NCBI GenBank assembly: GCA_038251625.1
Contig: JBBSBE010000054.1
Location: 1-23,794, forward strand
DNA length: 23,794 bases
Reading direction: 5' to 3'
From: JBBQXK01 sp038251625
GTDB lineage: Bacteria; Pseudomonadota; Alphaproteobacteria; Rhodobacterales; Rhodobacteraceae
In this document: piece by piece, positions 1 to 7,499 of the stretch
Layout of the letters: the number at the start of each line of letters is the position of its first letter
How positions within the stretch are numbered: the stretch's first letter is position 1
Program-made: the position numbers and the translations under genes
Notes under the pieces: model-generated
Seen by the model: only the letters and a program-made list of their open reading frames with translations
Database searches by the model: none
Told to the model about the DNA's origin: nothing

Positions 1-420
1 GGCACGCTCGACAAGTATCTGGGCGACGGCGTCATGGCCACCTTCGGCACGCCGGAAACCAGCCCCGCAGACGCGGCCAACGCGCTGCGCGCCGCACTGT
101 CCATCGTGGAGGCGGTCGACGGCATCGGGATGGGGCTCCGCGTCTCGGTCGGTGTCCACTTCGGCCGGGTGACGCTGGGCGACGTGGGCCCGCCCCGCAG
201 GCTGGAATTCGCCGTCATCGGCGATACCGTGAACGTGGCCGCACGGCTTGAGGCTGCAACGCGCGATCTGGGTGCGCGGATCGTGGTGTCAGAGGCGCTG
301 GCAACCCGCGCTTTGGTCGATGGACGGGCAAACGGCGCGCTCGACGGGTTTCACGAAGTGTCGAACCTTGCGCTGCGGGGCCGCAGCAGCGGCGTCGATG
401 TGCGGGTCTGGCGCGGCTGA
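1..420 (+). CDS. Class III adenylate/guanylate cyclase, C-terminal part (5' truncated by window)
   Basis: This is the C-terminal 139 residues of a class III nucleotide cyclase catalytic domain, which makes cAMP or cGMP from ATP or GTP. The frame is open from base 1 and ends at TGA 418-420. The fragment opens with a metal-binding-type segment (LDKYLGDGVMATFG) and later has the conserved block FAVIGDTVNVAARLEA. Together they identify the family. The first metal-binding Asp and any N-terminal sensor or membrane domain lie outside the window, so I cannot say what signal it reads or whether it prefers ATP or GTP. It converges on the next gene, with only ten bases between the two stop codons and no terminator-like hairpin there. 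The family call is firm; substrate and role are not determined. Confidence 0.88.
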   Translation, partial: GTLDKYLGDGVMATFGTPETSPADAANALRAALSIVEAVDGIGMGLRVSVGVHFGRVTLGDVGPPRRLEFAVIGDTVNVAARLEAATRDLGARIVVSEALATRALVDGRANGALDGFHEVSNLALRGRSSGVDVRVWRG

Positions 421-430
421 AACCGCGCCA

Positions 431-1054
431 CTACTTCTTGAACTCGACCACCAGCTTGCAATCGAAGCGCCCTGACGCCACCGCCTGATTGTAGACCTTC
501 GCGCTGACCTGATCCTTGAACGTCTGGCGATCGATCCCCTTGATGCAGGTGAAAAGCGCCTCCTTGCGCGCGCGCTCGCGGCTTTCATATCCCCAGCCCA
601 TGCCGTTCTGCCCCATCCGGTTCACGGCGGCCGCGCCAAAGGTGCCGGGGTCACCCTTGCCCGAATGGCGGATCAGATCGCGGCTGAGGCTGGCATTGAT
701 GCCCTTGACCAGCGCGCCCCTCCCCTTCGGCGCCCCCGCAGGCAGGATCACGGCGTACAGCACACAAGGGCCCGCCCCCTGTTCCTCGCAGGCGGCCTTG
801 GCATAGCCCTTGGCATCCTCCAGCCGGTGCTCATCCACCCAGAAGCTGCCCTTGTCGCCCTGCTTGCTGATGAAATAGGCCCCGTGAAAATCCTTCGCAC
901 GCGCCTTGAACTTCGAGAACCCGCTTTTCTGCCGTGCGCCAAGGGTGGCCTTGCTCAGGACCTGCACGGCACCGGTGGCATAGGCCGAAACCTCCGCCAT
1001 GGCGGGCGCGGCAAGGGCAAGCGTCAGGATCAGGGTCAGGGTGCGGGCGAACAT
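431..1054 (-). CDS. Secreted protein of unknown function (signal peptide)
   Basis: I do not recognise this 207-residue protein. It begins with a clear Sec signal peptide (MFARTLTLILTLALAAPAMA, then EVSAYA), so the mature protein should be periplasmic or exported. The ATG at 1052-1054 is preferred over an in-frame start further upstream because AGGAAAG lies just before it and because the signal peptide starts there. The mature part is basic and soluble. It has a segment with two cysteines (AACEEQGAGPCVLYAVILPAG), and a similar Ala-rich helix plus Cys pattern recurs near the C terminus (EALFTC ... FDCKLVVEF), so two disulfides or a duplicated fold are possible. Neighbours do not suggest a function: a cyclase converges on it and an enoyl-CoA hydratase lies 91 bases upstream on the same strand. 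Confidence 0.75.
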   Translation of the reverse strand: MFARTLTLILTLALAAPAMAEVSAYATGAVQVLSKATLGARQKSGFSKFKARAKDFHGAYFISKQGDKGSFWVDEHRLEDAKGYAKAACEEQGAGPCVLYAVILPAGAPKGRGALVKGINASLSRDLIRHSGKGDPGTFGAAAVNRMGQNGMGWGYESRERARKEALFTCIKGIDRQTFKDQVSAKVYNQAVASGRFDCKLVVEFKK

Positions 1055-1114
1055 GACTTTCCTCGTGGCACTGGGGCGGACAATGGGGTGATGCAATCCC
1101 CAAATCCTGACGGC

Positions 1115-1132
1115 TTGCGCCCCGCTGCGCAA
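1115..1132. repeat. Inverted repeat TTGCGC-N6-GCGCAA
   Basis: Perfect 6-base arms (1115-1120 and 1127-1132) around a 6-base centre lie in the 91-base gap between the hydratase stop and the start of the secreted-protein gene. It could form a hairpin downstream of the hydratase gene, but no T-run follows on either strand, so it is not a standard terminator. The half-sites equal those of the repeat at 4961-4980, with a different spacer. It may be an operator or chance. Confidence 0.4.
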
Positions 1133-1145
1133 CGATTATCCGATC

Positions 1146-1916
1146 TTACTGCCCCGAAAACCGGGGTGCTCGCTTCTCCTGAAAAGCCGTCACCCCTTCG
1201 GCGAAATCTGTGGTGGCCCCGCATTCGCCCTGAAGTTGCGCCTCCAGCGCCAGTTGCGCGCCAAGTCTGTTGCCAAAGCTTTCCCGCATCGCCCGCTTCA
1301 CGGCCGCAAACGCGACCCCCGGCCCCGCTGCCAGATGCGCGGCCCGCGCGGCCACGCGGTCTGCAAATTCGCCATCCGGCACGGCTTCCCAGATCATGCC
1401 CCAATCCGCCGCCTGCCGCGCTGTCACCTTGTCGGCGAAAAGGGCCAGCCCCATGGCCCGTGCGAGGCCAACCGCACGCGGCAAGGCCCATGTGCCGCCC
1501 GCATCGGGCATCAGGCCGATCTTCGTGAAGGCCTGCACGAAGACCGCGCTTTCCGCCGCGATCACCACGTCGCAGACCAGCGCAAGGTTCGCCCCCGCCC
1601 CCGCCGCGGCCCCGTTCACGGCGGCAATCACCGGGCAGGGGCAGTCGACGATGGCGCGCAGGATCGGCTCGTATTCCTCGCGCAGGATCCGCTCCACATC
1701 GCCGGGCTTCAGCCCGCCGCCATCGGCCAGATCCTGCCCCGAACAAAAGGCCCGCCCTGTGCCTGTCAGCACCACCGCGCGCGCCGTGTGGGCACCTTCC
1801 AGTGCGGCCCGCAGCGCCACCCGCACCGGGGACGACAGGGCATTCATCACCTCGGGCCGGTTCAGGCGGATGGTCACCACCCCGCCCGCTTCGGTCACCA
1901 CCACCGCGTCTGTCAT
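1146..1916 (-). CDS. Enoyl-CoA hydratase/isomerase family protein, PaaG-like
   Basis: This 256-residue crotonase-fold protein acts on acyl-CoA thioesters. The oxyanion-hole segment GRAFCSGQDL lies at about residues 54-63 and the second conserved block NGAAAGAGANLALVCD at about 101-116. The segment GLMPDAGGTW carries Asp138, where classical hydratases have Glu. The single acidic residue and the SGQDL and MPDAGGTW signatures resemble PaaG, the 1,2-epoxyphenylacetyl-CoA isomerase, more than FadB-type hydratases. No other phenylacetate genes are visible, so the physiological substrate is unproven. The start MTDAVVV (ATG 1914-1916) fits the family N terminus; the longer frame only adds an Arg/Gly-rich leader. 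It lies 69 bases downstream of ccmH on the same strand and could be co-transcribed with it. Confidence 0.88.
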   Translation of the reverse strand: MTDAVVVTEAGGVVTIRLNRPEVMNALSSPVRVALRAALEGAHTARAVVLTGTGRAFCSGQDLADGGGLKPGDVERILREEYEPILRAIVDCPCPVIAAVNGAAAGAGANLALVCDVVIAAESAVFVQAFTKIGLMPDAGGTWALPRAVGLARAMGLALFADKVTARQAADWGMIWEAVPDGEFADRVAARAAHLAAGPGVAFAAVKRAMRESFGNRLGAQLALEAQLQGECGATTDFAEGVTAFQEKRAPRFSGQ

Positions 1917-1985
1917 GCCAGCCTCCCGCGCCGCTTTCCCGCCAACCCTACCCCGGCAGGGCGGCAAGGAAAGCGTAACCGCGCG

Positions 1986-2450
1986 TCACTTCCGCAGAAG
2001 GTCGGCCAGCCGCAACTCTTCCTCGGGCGTCAGCGGCGCGGGTGCCGCAGCCCCCTGACGCCGGCGCAGATATAGCGCGGCGATCCCGCCCCCGATCAGC
2101 AAAAGCCCTGGCCCCGCTATCCACAGGATCAGGTTGGCCCCTTTCGCAGGGGGGTTCAGCAGCACAAACTCGCCGTAGCGCGCAACAAGATAGGCGCGCA
2201 CCTCTGCGTCGCTGTCGCCTGCCGTCACCCGTTCCCGCACAAGGATGCGCAGATCGCGCGCAAGGCCCGCATCCGAATCGTCGATATTCTCGTTCTGGCA
2301 CACAAGGCAACGCACCCCGGTGCTGATCGCCCGCGCCCGCGCCTCAAGGCCCGGATCTGCCAGCATCTCATCAGGCTGCACAGCCGCCACCTGCCCCGTC
2401 AGCCCGCAGACCAGCGTGACCGCAATCACGAAGGCAGCGCCCCGCCTCAT
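1986..2450 (-). CDS. ccmH: Cytochrome c-type biogenesis protein CcmH
   Basis: CcmH is the membrane-anchored thioredox subunit of the System I heme ligation machinery. It reduces or presents the CXXCH motif of apocytochrome c in the periplasm. The 154-residue product has a signal sequence (about residues 1-23), the signature RCLVCQNENIDDSDA with the redox pair Cys48 and Cys51, and one C-terminal membrane helix at about 107-128. It ends in a short cytoplasmic tail (LTPEEELRLADLL). The length is normal for the short alphaproteobacterial CcmH. Its ATG overlaps the stop of ccmF by four bases (ATGA), which implies translational coupling and one transcript. CcmF and CcmH are known to work in the same ligation complex. 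Confidence 0.96.
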   Translation of the reverse strand: MRRGAAFVIAVTLVCGLTGQVAAVQPDEMLADPGLEARARAISTGVRCLVCQNENIDDSDAGLARDLRILVRERVTAGDSDAEVRAYLVARYGEFVLLNPPAKGANLILWIAGPGLLLIGGGIAALYLRRRQGAAAPAPLTPEEELRLADLLRK

Positions 2451-4417
2451 TCAGCCGCAACCGTCGCTGCGTCCGCCCGTCGCGCACCCGCCGCCATGCG
2501 GTAGCGCCGGTCTGACAGGCTCAATGCCCCTCCCAGCGCCATCAGCATCGCCCCGCCCCAAATCCAGTTGGCAAACGGCTTGATATAGCTGCGCACCGCC
2601 CAGCCGCCCCCGTCCTGCGGATCGCCGATCACCAGATAGAGGTCGCGCAGCAGGCCATTGTCGATGGCGGCCTCGGTCGTGGGCATCTGCGCCACGGTGT
2701 AGAACCGCTTTTCGGGGTGCAGGACGGCCACGTCCTTGCCACCACGCGTCACCACCATGGTGGCCATCGTCGTCACGTAATTCGGGCCCTCGCCCCGCTC
2801 CACCTTGGCCAGCCGCACCTGATATGGGCCAAGGGCAAAGCTTTCGCCCTCTTTCACCACGCGGATATCCTCGGTCACCCAGGCGTTCATCGCGGCCACG
2901 GCAAAGATCGTGACCCCCATGCCCGCATGCGCCACGCCCTTGCCCCAGTCGGCACGCGGCAACCGTCCCAGCCGCGACAGTCGCGCCGCCAGATCGCCCC
3001 GCCCGGTGCGTGCCCAAAGGTCCAGCACCGCGCCGCCCAGTACCCAGGACCCAAGCGCCAGCCCCACCGGCCCCAGCGCCGACCGCCCCGTCTGCACCGC
3101 AAACGCCAGCGCCAGCATCGCCACCGCAAACACCGCCGCTGGCCAAAGCGCACGCGCGCCACCAATCTTACCCCGCTTCCACGCCAGCATCGATCCCACC
3201 GGCAGGATCAGCGCCAGCGCCACGAAGAAGGGCGGAAAGGCTGCGTCGAAGAAGGGCTCGCCCACGCTCAGCTTGGCACCCCAGCCGATTTCGGCGATCA
3301 GTGGCCACAGCGTGCCGATCAGCACGACAAAGCACGACACGGCCAAAAGCAGGTTGTTGGCCACCAGCGCCCCTTCGCGGCTGACTGGCGCGAAAACGCC
3401 CTTCGCCTCCAGCGCACTCGCCCGCGCAGCAAAAAGCGTCAACGCGCCGCCGACAAAGAAGGCCAGGATCAGCAGGATGAACACCCCCCGCTCGGGGTCG
3501 TTGGCAAAGGCGTGCACGCTGGTGATCACCCCCGACCGCACGATGAACGTGCCGATCAGCGAAAACCCGAAAGCAAGGATCGCCAGCAGGATGGTCCAGG
3601 CCTTCAGGCTTTCGCGCTTTTCCACCACGATGGCCGAATGCAGCAGGGCTGCAGCCAGAAGCCACGGCATGAAGCTTGCATTCTCCACCGGATCCCAGAA
3701 CCAGAAGCCGCCCCAGCCAAGCTCGTAATAGGCCCACCACGATCCCAGCGCGATCCCGATGGTCAGAAACACCCAGGCCGCCAGCGTCCAGGGCCGCACC
3801 CAGCGTGCCCAGGCCGCATCCACCCGGCCCTCGATCAGCGCGGCCACCGCAAAGCTGAATGCCATCGAAAGGCCCACATAGCCCAGATAAAGAAACGGCG
3901 GATGGAATGCCAAACCGGGGTCTTGCAACAGCGGGTTCAGGTCCTGCCCGTCAAAGGGCGGCACCGCCAGCCGCAGGAACGGGTTCGAGGTCAGCAGCAT
4001 GAACAGAAGAAAAGCCACCCCGATCGACCCCTGAACGGCCAACACCCGGGCGCGCAGGGTGGCTGGCAACCCCCCCCCGAACCAGGCGGCCGACGCTCCG
4101 AAAAGGCTCAGGATCAGCGACCACAGCAGCAGCGATCCCTCGTGGTTCCCCCAGACGCCCGACACCTTGTAAATCAGGGGTTTCAGGGAATGCGAATTCT
4201 CCACCACCACTTTCAGCGAAAAGTCCGATGTGATGAACCCGTTCATCAGCGCGGCAAAGGCAAAGGCCACCAGCAGGAACTGCGCCGATGCGGCCGGTTC
4301 GGCCACTGCCATCCAGCCGCTCCAGCGCTTGTGGGCGCCGACAAGCGGCATCACCGTCTGCACCAGCGCCACCATCAAGGCCAGCACCAGCGCGAAATGC
4401 CCAAGCTCTGCGAACAT
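2447..4417 (-). CDS. ccmF: Heme lyase subunit CcmF (cytochrome c-type biogenesis)
   Basis: CcmF is the polytopic inner-membrane heme lyase that attaches heme, delivered by CcmE, to apocytochrome c. The 656-residue protein has many hydrophobic membrane segments. It carries the WWD heme-handling domain at about residues 227-242 (GSWWAYYELGWGGFWFWDP) and nearby conserved histidines (His172 in FHPPFLYLG, His260). The start at ATG 4415-4417 (MFAELGHF) is chosen because GAGGAGA lies seven bases upstream and the family begins this way; the in-frame upstream extension is not membrane-like. It is coupled to ccmH by a four-base overlap. The gene upstream is an lrp-type regulator 83 bases away, not ccmE, which often sits there in relatives. 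Confidence 0.97.
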   Translation of the reverse strand: MFAELGHFALVLALMVALVQTVMPLVGAHKRWSGWMAVAEPAASAQFLLVAFAFAALMNGFITSDFSLKVVVENSHSLKPLIYKVSGVWGNHEGSLLLWSLILSLFGASAAWFGGGLPATLRARVLAVQGSIGVAFLLFMLLTSNPFLRLAVPPFDGQDLNPLLQDPGLAFHPPFLYLGYVGLSMAFSFAVAALIEGRVDAAWARWVRPWTLAAWVFLTIGIALGSWWAYYELGWGGFWFWDPVENASFMPWLLAAALLHSAIVVEKRESLKAWTILLAILAFGFSLIGTFIVRSGVITSVHAFANDPERGVFILLILAFFVGGALTLFAARASALEAKGVFAPVSREGALVANNLLLAVSCFVVLIGTLWPLIAEIGWGAKLSVGEPFFDAAFPPFFVALALILPVGSMLAWKRGKIGGARALWPAAVFAVAMLALAFAVQTGRSALGPVGLALGSWVLGGAVLDLWARTGRGDLAARLSRLGRLPRADWGKGVAHAGMGVTIFAVAAMNAWVTEDIRVVKEGESFALGPYQVRLAKVERGEGPNYVTTMATMVVTRGGKDVAVLHPEKRFYTVAQMPTTEAAIDNGLLRDLYLVIGDPQDGGGWAVRSYIKPFANWIWGGAMLMALGGALSLSDRRYRMAAGARRADAATVAAE

Positions 4418-4500
4418 CAAGGTCTCCTCTTCAACCTCAACCATAGGCGCAAAAGCGCGACACTCCAACGCCCTGCGCGCCCCTGCCGCACCCCGCACAC

Positions 4501-4938
4501 CTAACCGTGACGGCGCCCTGCCCGCCGCGTGGTCAACAGAAGGTTCGTCTCGCTTGTCGTCACCCCCTCCAACTCGCGGATCCGGAAGATCACGGCATCA
4601 AGCGCGGGCAGCGTTTCGGCCCCCAGCTCGGCGATCAGATCCCACTTTCCGTTGGTCGAATGCACCGCCAGCACCTCGGGCAGGCCCGCCAGCCGCGCCA
4701 TGATGCGCTCGGCCCCGCGCCCCTCGATCCCGATCATCATCAAGGCCCGCACCGGCGCCGCGCTCACATCCGCCCGCGTCAGGACGGTGAACCCCGCAAT
4801 CTCGCCCGCCGCCGCCAACCGCTCCATCCGCGCCCGCACGGTGGCCCGCGCAACCCCCAGCCGCGCCCCAAGGTCCGACAGCGCCGCCCGCCCGTCGCGA
4901 CGAAGCTCTGCGATCAGCCGCACGTCCAGATCGTCCAT
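4501..4938 (-). CDS. Lrp/AsnC family transcriptional regulator
   Basis: This 145-residue protein has the standard Lrp/AsnC architecture. A winged helix-turn-helix occupies about residues 1-50 (DVRLIAELRRDGRAALSDLGARLGVARATVRARMERL) and an amino-acid-binding RAM domain about 62-135 (ALMMIGIEGRG ... VHSTNGKWDLIAELG). The start MDDLDVRL at ATG 4936-4938 is the family-type N terminus; the much longer open frame upstream runs antisense through the arginase gene and is spurious. It is divergently transcribed from the arginase and ornithine cyclodeaminase genes, 109 bases apart. The simplest inference is a local regulator of arginine or ornithine catabolism that responds to one of those amino acids. 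That ligand is an inference from context. Confidence 0.93.
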   Translation of the reverse strand: MDDLDVRLIAELRRDGRAALSDLGARLGVARATVRARMERLAAAGEIAGFTVLTRADVSAAPVRALMMIGIEGRGAERIMARLAGLPEVLAVHSTNGKWDLIAELGAETLPALDAVIFRIRELEGVTTSETNLLLTTRRAGRRHG

Positions 4939-4960
4939 ATCGGTCACTCCTGCCGCCGTT

Positions 4961-4980
4961 TTGCGCGGACCTTTGCGCAA
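4961..4980. promoter_or_regulatory. Candidate operator TTGCGC-N8-GCGCAA in the lrp/arginase intergenic region
   Basis: Perfect 6-base inverted arms (4961-4966, 4975-4980) flank an 8-base centre, 23 bases upstream of the lrp start and about 68 upstream of the arginase start. Lrp/AsnC dimers bind two-fold symmetric sites near their own promoters, so the position and symmetry fit. A second, weaker near-palindrome TTGTCGCGGCAA lies at 5023-5034, just before the arginase ribosome binding site. Binding by the neighbouring regulator is inferred. Confidence 0.5.
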
Positions 4981-5047
4981 TCCGATCATATCTGCGCTGG
5001 AAACCGCCGCAACCCGGCAGCATTGTCGCGGCAAAGAGGAGTGTCCC

Positions 5048-5971
5048 ATGGCCAACTGCATCCTGATCGGAGCCCCCATCGATTCGGGGCAGAAGCGCCC
5101 CGGCTGCCTGATGGGCCCTGCCGCGTACCGCGTGGCGGGCATTGCCGCCGCGATCCGCGACCTTGGCCACGGGGTCACCGATTGGGGCGACCTCACGCTG
5201 CCCGACCTGACCGATGCCACCTGCGAAAATCCCGTCGTGCATGACCTGCCCGAAACGCTCGGCTGGACCGAGCGGCTGACCGACAAGGTGGACGACGCGC
5301 TGTCAGACGGCGGCCTGCCCATCATTCTTGGTGGCGATCACTCGCTTGCCCTGGGCTCCGTTGCCGGGGCCGCGGCCTATGCCCACCGGGCGGGCCGCCC
5401 GCTGTTCGTCCTTTGGCTCGACGCCCATACCGATTTCCACACGCCGCTGACCACGACCAGCGGCAACCTCCACGGCACGCCCATGGCCTATATCGCGGGG
5501 CGCGGGGGGTTTGATGCCTTCCCACCCTTCCCGGCACCCGTGCCCGCCAACAGGCTGTGTTTTTTCGGTATCCGTTCCGTCGATCCCGCCGAGCATGCCG
5601 CCCTTCTGAAGCACGACATTGCCATCAACGATATGCGCGTTCTTGACGAACACGGCATCGTGGCCCCCCTGCGCACCTTTCTGAAAGCGGTGCAGGCGGC
5701 GGGCGGCATGCTGCATGTCTCGCTCGATGTTGATTTCCTCGACCCCACCATCGCTCCCGCCGTCGGCACCACCGTCCCCGGCGGCACGACCTTCCGCGAG
5801 GCGCACCTGGTGATGGAACTTCTCCACGAATCGGGCCTCGTCACCTCGCTCGACCTTGTCGAACTGAACCCCTTCCTCGATGACCGCGGCATGACCGCCC
5901 GCCTGATGGTCGATCTTGTCGGATCGCTGATGGGCAAGAAGGTCTTCGACCGCCCGACACGTTCCAAGTGA
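5048..5971 (+). CDS. Arginase
   Basis: Arginase hydrolyses L-arginine to ornithine and urea with a binuclear manganese centre. All metal-binding motifs are present in the 307-residue protein: GGDHS with His98, DAHTD with Asp125, His127 and Asp129, and SLDVDFLDP with Asp227 and Asp229. The segment DAHTDFHTP plus SGNLHGTP is the alphaproteobacterial arginase style, not agmatinase. The ATG at 5048-5050 follows GAGGAG at 5036-5041, an excellent ribosome binding site. The longer open frame upstream is antisense to lrp and should be discarded. Its stop overlaps the possible GTG start of the ornithine cyclodeaminase gene, so the two enzymes are co-expressed. The divergent Lrp-type gene is the likely regulator. 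Confidence 0.95.
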   Translation: MANCILIGAPIDSGQKRPGCLMGPAAYRVAGIAAAIRDLGHGVTDWGDLTLPDLTDATCENPVVHDLPETLGWTERLTDKVDDALSDGGLPIILGGDHSLALGSVAGAAAYAHRAGRPLFVLWLDAHTDFHTPLTTTSGNLHGTPMAYIAGRGGFDAFPPFPAPVPANRLCFFGIRSVDPAEHAALLKHDIAINDMRVLDEHGIVAPLRTFLKAVQAAGGMLHVSLDVDFLDPTIAPAVGTTVPGGTTFREAHLVMELLHESGLVTSLDLVELNPFLDDRGMTARLMVDLVGSLMGKKVFDRPTRSK

Positions 5972-5982
5972 AAGCCCCCGTC

Positions 5983-7026
5983 ATGAACGCCCCGTCCCAC
6001 CAGGCCTTTGTGCCCTTCGTCTCTGTCCACAACATGATGAAGCTTGTCCTCCTCCTCGGGGTCGAGCGTGTGATGGTGGACCTTGCCGCCGAGATCGAAG
6101 CCGATTTCCGCCGCTGGCCGATGTTCGACAAGACCCCCCGCATCGCCTCGCATTCCGAGGTTGGCGTGATCGAACTCATGCCCACCTCGGATGGTCAGAC
6201 CTACGGGTTCAAATACGTGAACGGCCACCCCTCCAACATGAAGCGCGGCCTGCAGACGGTCACCGCCTTCGGCCTTTTGGCCGATGTGGCCACGGGCTAC
6301 CCGGTGCTGCTGTCGGAAATGACGATCCTCACCGCGCTGCGCACCGCCGCCACCTCTGCGATGGCTGCAAAGTGGCTGGCACCAAAGGGGGCCACCACCA
6401 TGTCCATCATCGGAAACGGCGCGCAGGCAGAGTTTCAGGCGCTGGCGTTCAAGGCCATCTGCGGGCTGACGGAGGTGCGCCTATACGATATCGACCCCGC
6501 CGCCACCGCCAAATGCGCTGCTAACCTGGCCGGTCGCGGGTTGACCGTCGTGCCCTGCAAGACGGCGGAAGAGGCGATCCTTGGCGCGCAAGTGATCACC
6601 ACCGTCACCGCCGACAAGACCAACGCCACCATCCTGACCGACAACATGCTGGGCGCGGGCGTCCACATCAACGGCGTGGGCGGCGATTGCCCCGGCAAGA
6701 CAGAACTGCACCGCGACATTCTTCTGCGGTCCTCGATCTTCGTCGAATACCCGCCCCAGACACGGGTCGAGGGCGAAATCCAGCAGCTTGCCCCCGACCA
6801 TCCGGTGACAGAGCTGTGGCAGGTCATTGCGGGCGAGGCCAAAGGGCGCACCAGCGCAGATCAGGTGACTCTGTTCGACAGCGTCGGCTTCGCGGTCGAG
6901 GATTTTTCGGCGCTGCGCTATGTCCACGCCAAGGCAATGGAGACCGGTCTTTTCGACCAGCTCGACATGATCGCAGACCCCGACGACCCGCGCGATCTCT
7001 TCGGGATGATCCTGCGCGCGGCTTAA
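5983..7026 (+). CDS. Ornithine cyclodeaminase
   Basis: This enzyme converts L-ornithine to L-proline and ammonia using tightly bound NAD. The 347-residue protein closely matches the Agrobacterium Ocd type as I remember it. Visible blocks are FVPFVSVHNMMKL near the N terminus, RIASHSEVGVIELMPTSDG, the nucleotide-binding IIGNGAQAEFQALAF (glycines about 144-146), and GVGGDCPGKTELH with probable catalytic Asp235. It follows arginase directly, giving a two-step path from arginine to proline. The start is uncertain: GTG 5968-5970 overlaps the arginase stop by four bases, while ATG 5983-5985 gives an N-terminal length closer to relatives. I chose the ATG. Neither has a strong ribosome binding site. 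Confidence 0.93.
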   Translation: MNAPSHQAFVPFVSVHNMMKLVLLLGVERVMVDLAAEIEADFRRWPMFDKTPRIASHSEVGVIELMPTSDGQTYGFKYVNGHPSNMKRGLQTVTAFGLLADVATGYPVLLSEMTILTALRTAATSAMAAKWLAPKGATTMSIIGNGAQAEFQALAFKAICGLTEVRLYDIDPAATAKCAANLAGRGLTVVPCKTAEEAILGAQVITTVTADKTNATILTDNMLGAGVHINGVGGDCPGKTELHRDILLRSSIFVEYPPQTRVEGEIQQLAPDHPVTELWQVIAGEAKGRTSADQVTLFDSVGFAVEDFSALRYVHAKAMETGLFDQLDMIADPDDPRDLFGMILRAA

Positions 7027-7041
7027 CGCGCCGCGCGCCGT

Positions 7042-7083
7042 GTCGGTACAGAAAACCGACGCGCGCGGTACAGGGAACCGACG
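7042..7083. repeat. Tandem pair of small hairpins between convergent genes
   Basis: Two direct copies of a 17-base unit (7045-7061 and 7067-7083, two mismatches, 22-base period) lie between the ornithine cyclodeaminase stop and the usg stop. Each copy folds on itself. The first has stem GTCGGT/ACCGAC around a 7-base loop (7042-7060). The second has stem CGGT/ACCG (7066-7080). No T-run follows on either strand, so intrinsic termination is not supported. The rest of the 73-base gap is GC-rich and featureless. Confidence 0.55.
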
Positions 7084-7099
7084 GCGGCGGGACGGGCCT

Positions 7100-7381
7100 T
7101 CAGTGCAGCCGGAACTCGCCCACCACGTTGCGCCATTCCCCCGGCGCGATCAGCTTTCGATGCGTGAAACGCACCGAATGCAGCGGGCCTTCGATCTTTT
7201 CCTGCCAGAACTCGATGAACTTGAACAAGGCCGGATAGTCCGGCGCAAGATCATACTCCTGCCACACGAAGGTGTTGAGAACATTACGATAATCGGGCAT
7301 CCGGTAGAACATCTCCGCCGTCGTCAGCCCGTATCCCTTCAGCATCATCTCGGTCTCGGACCGAGCAGCCCCTATCGCCAT
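7100..7381 (-). CDS. Usg family protein
   Basis: This 93-residue protein belongs to the small alphaproteobacterial Usg family, first named as a gene in the Caulobacter trp operon; its biochemical role is unknown. Family hallmarks are LKGYGLTTAEMFYRMPDYRNVLNTFVWQ, then EYDLAPDYP, FIEFWQEKIEGPLHSV, and a C-terminal APGEW segment. The start MAIGAARSE (ATG 7379-7381) follows AAAGGAG at a good distance; the 12-residue upstream extension lacks one. It faces the ornithine cyclodeaminase gene tail to tail and diverges from gyrA. No trp genes are nearby, so the name should not be read as a tryptophan function here. Confidence 0.85.
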   Translation of the reverse strand: MAIGAARSETEMMLKGYGLTTAEMFYRMPDYRNVLNTFVWQEYDLAPDYPALFKFIEFWQEKIEGPLHSVRFTHRKLIAPGEWRNVVGEFRLH

Positions 7382-7431
7382 CGCACGCTCCTTTGTCGTC
7401 CCCCTGTTACAAAGCATGCGCCTTTCGTTTT

Positions 7432-7460
7432 ATTTTTCAACAAGAACAGTATGTTGTCAC
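7432..7460 (-). promoter_or_regulatory. Weak candidate promoter for usg
   Basis: Read on the minus strand, GTGACA (7455-7460), a 17-base spacer and AAAAAT (7432-7437) match sigma-70 boxes at 5/6 and 4/6. The site lies about 50 bases upstream of the usg start, in the most AT-rich part of the 193-base usg/gyrA gap. This is a pattern match only. Confidence 0.3.
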
Positions 7461-7499
7461 TCAGATCAGGTGGCTGCCAAAGCACAGCGCCCACCCGCA

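Noticed and set aside
665..1528. 287-residue plus-strand frame across two minus-strand genes
   Set aside because: Pro/Arg-rich translation, no ribosome binding site, and it covers two supported genes and their gap.
2717..4504. 595-residue open frame on the plus strand opposite ccmF
   Set aside because: Its product is a low-complexity mix of His, Arg, Gln and Pro. It is the mirror of a GC-rich membrane protein gene and shows no family features.
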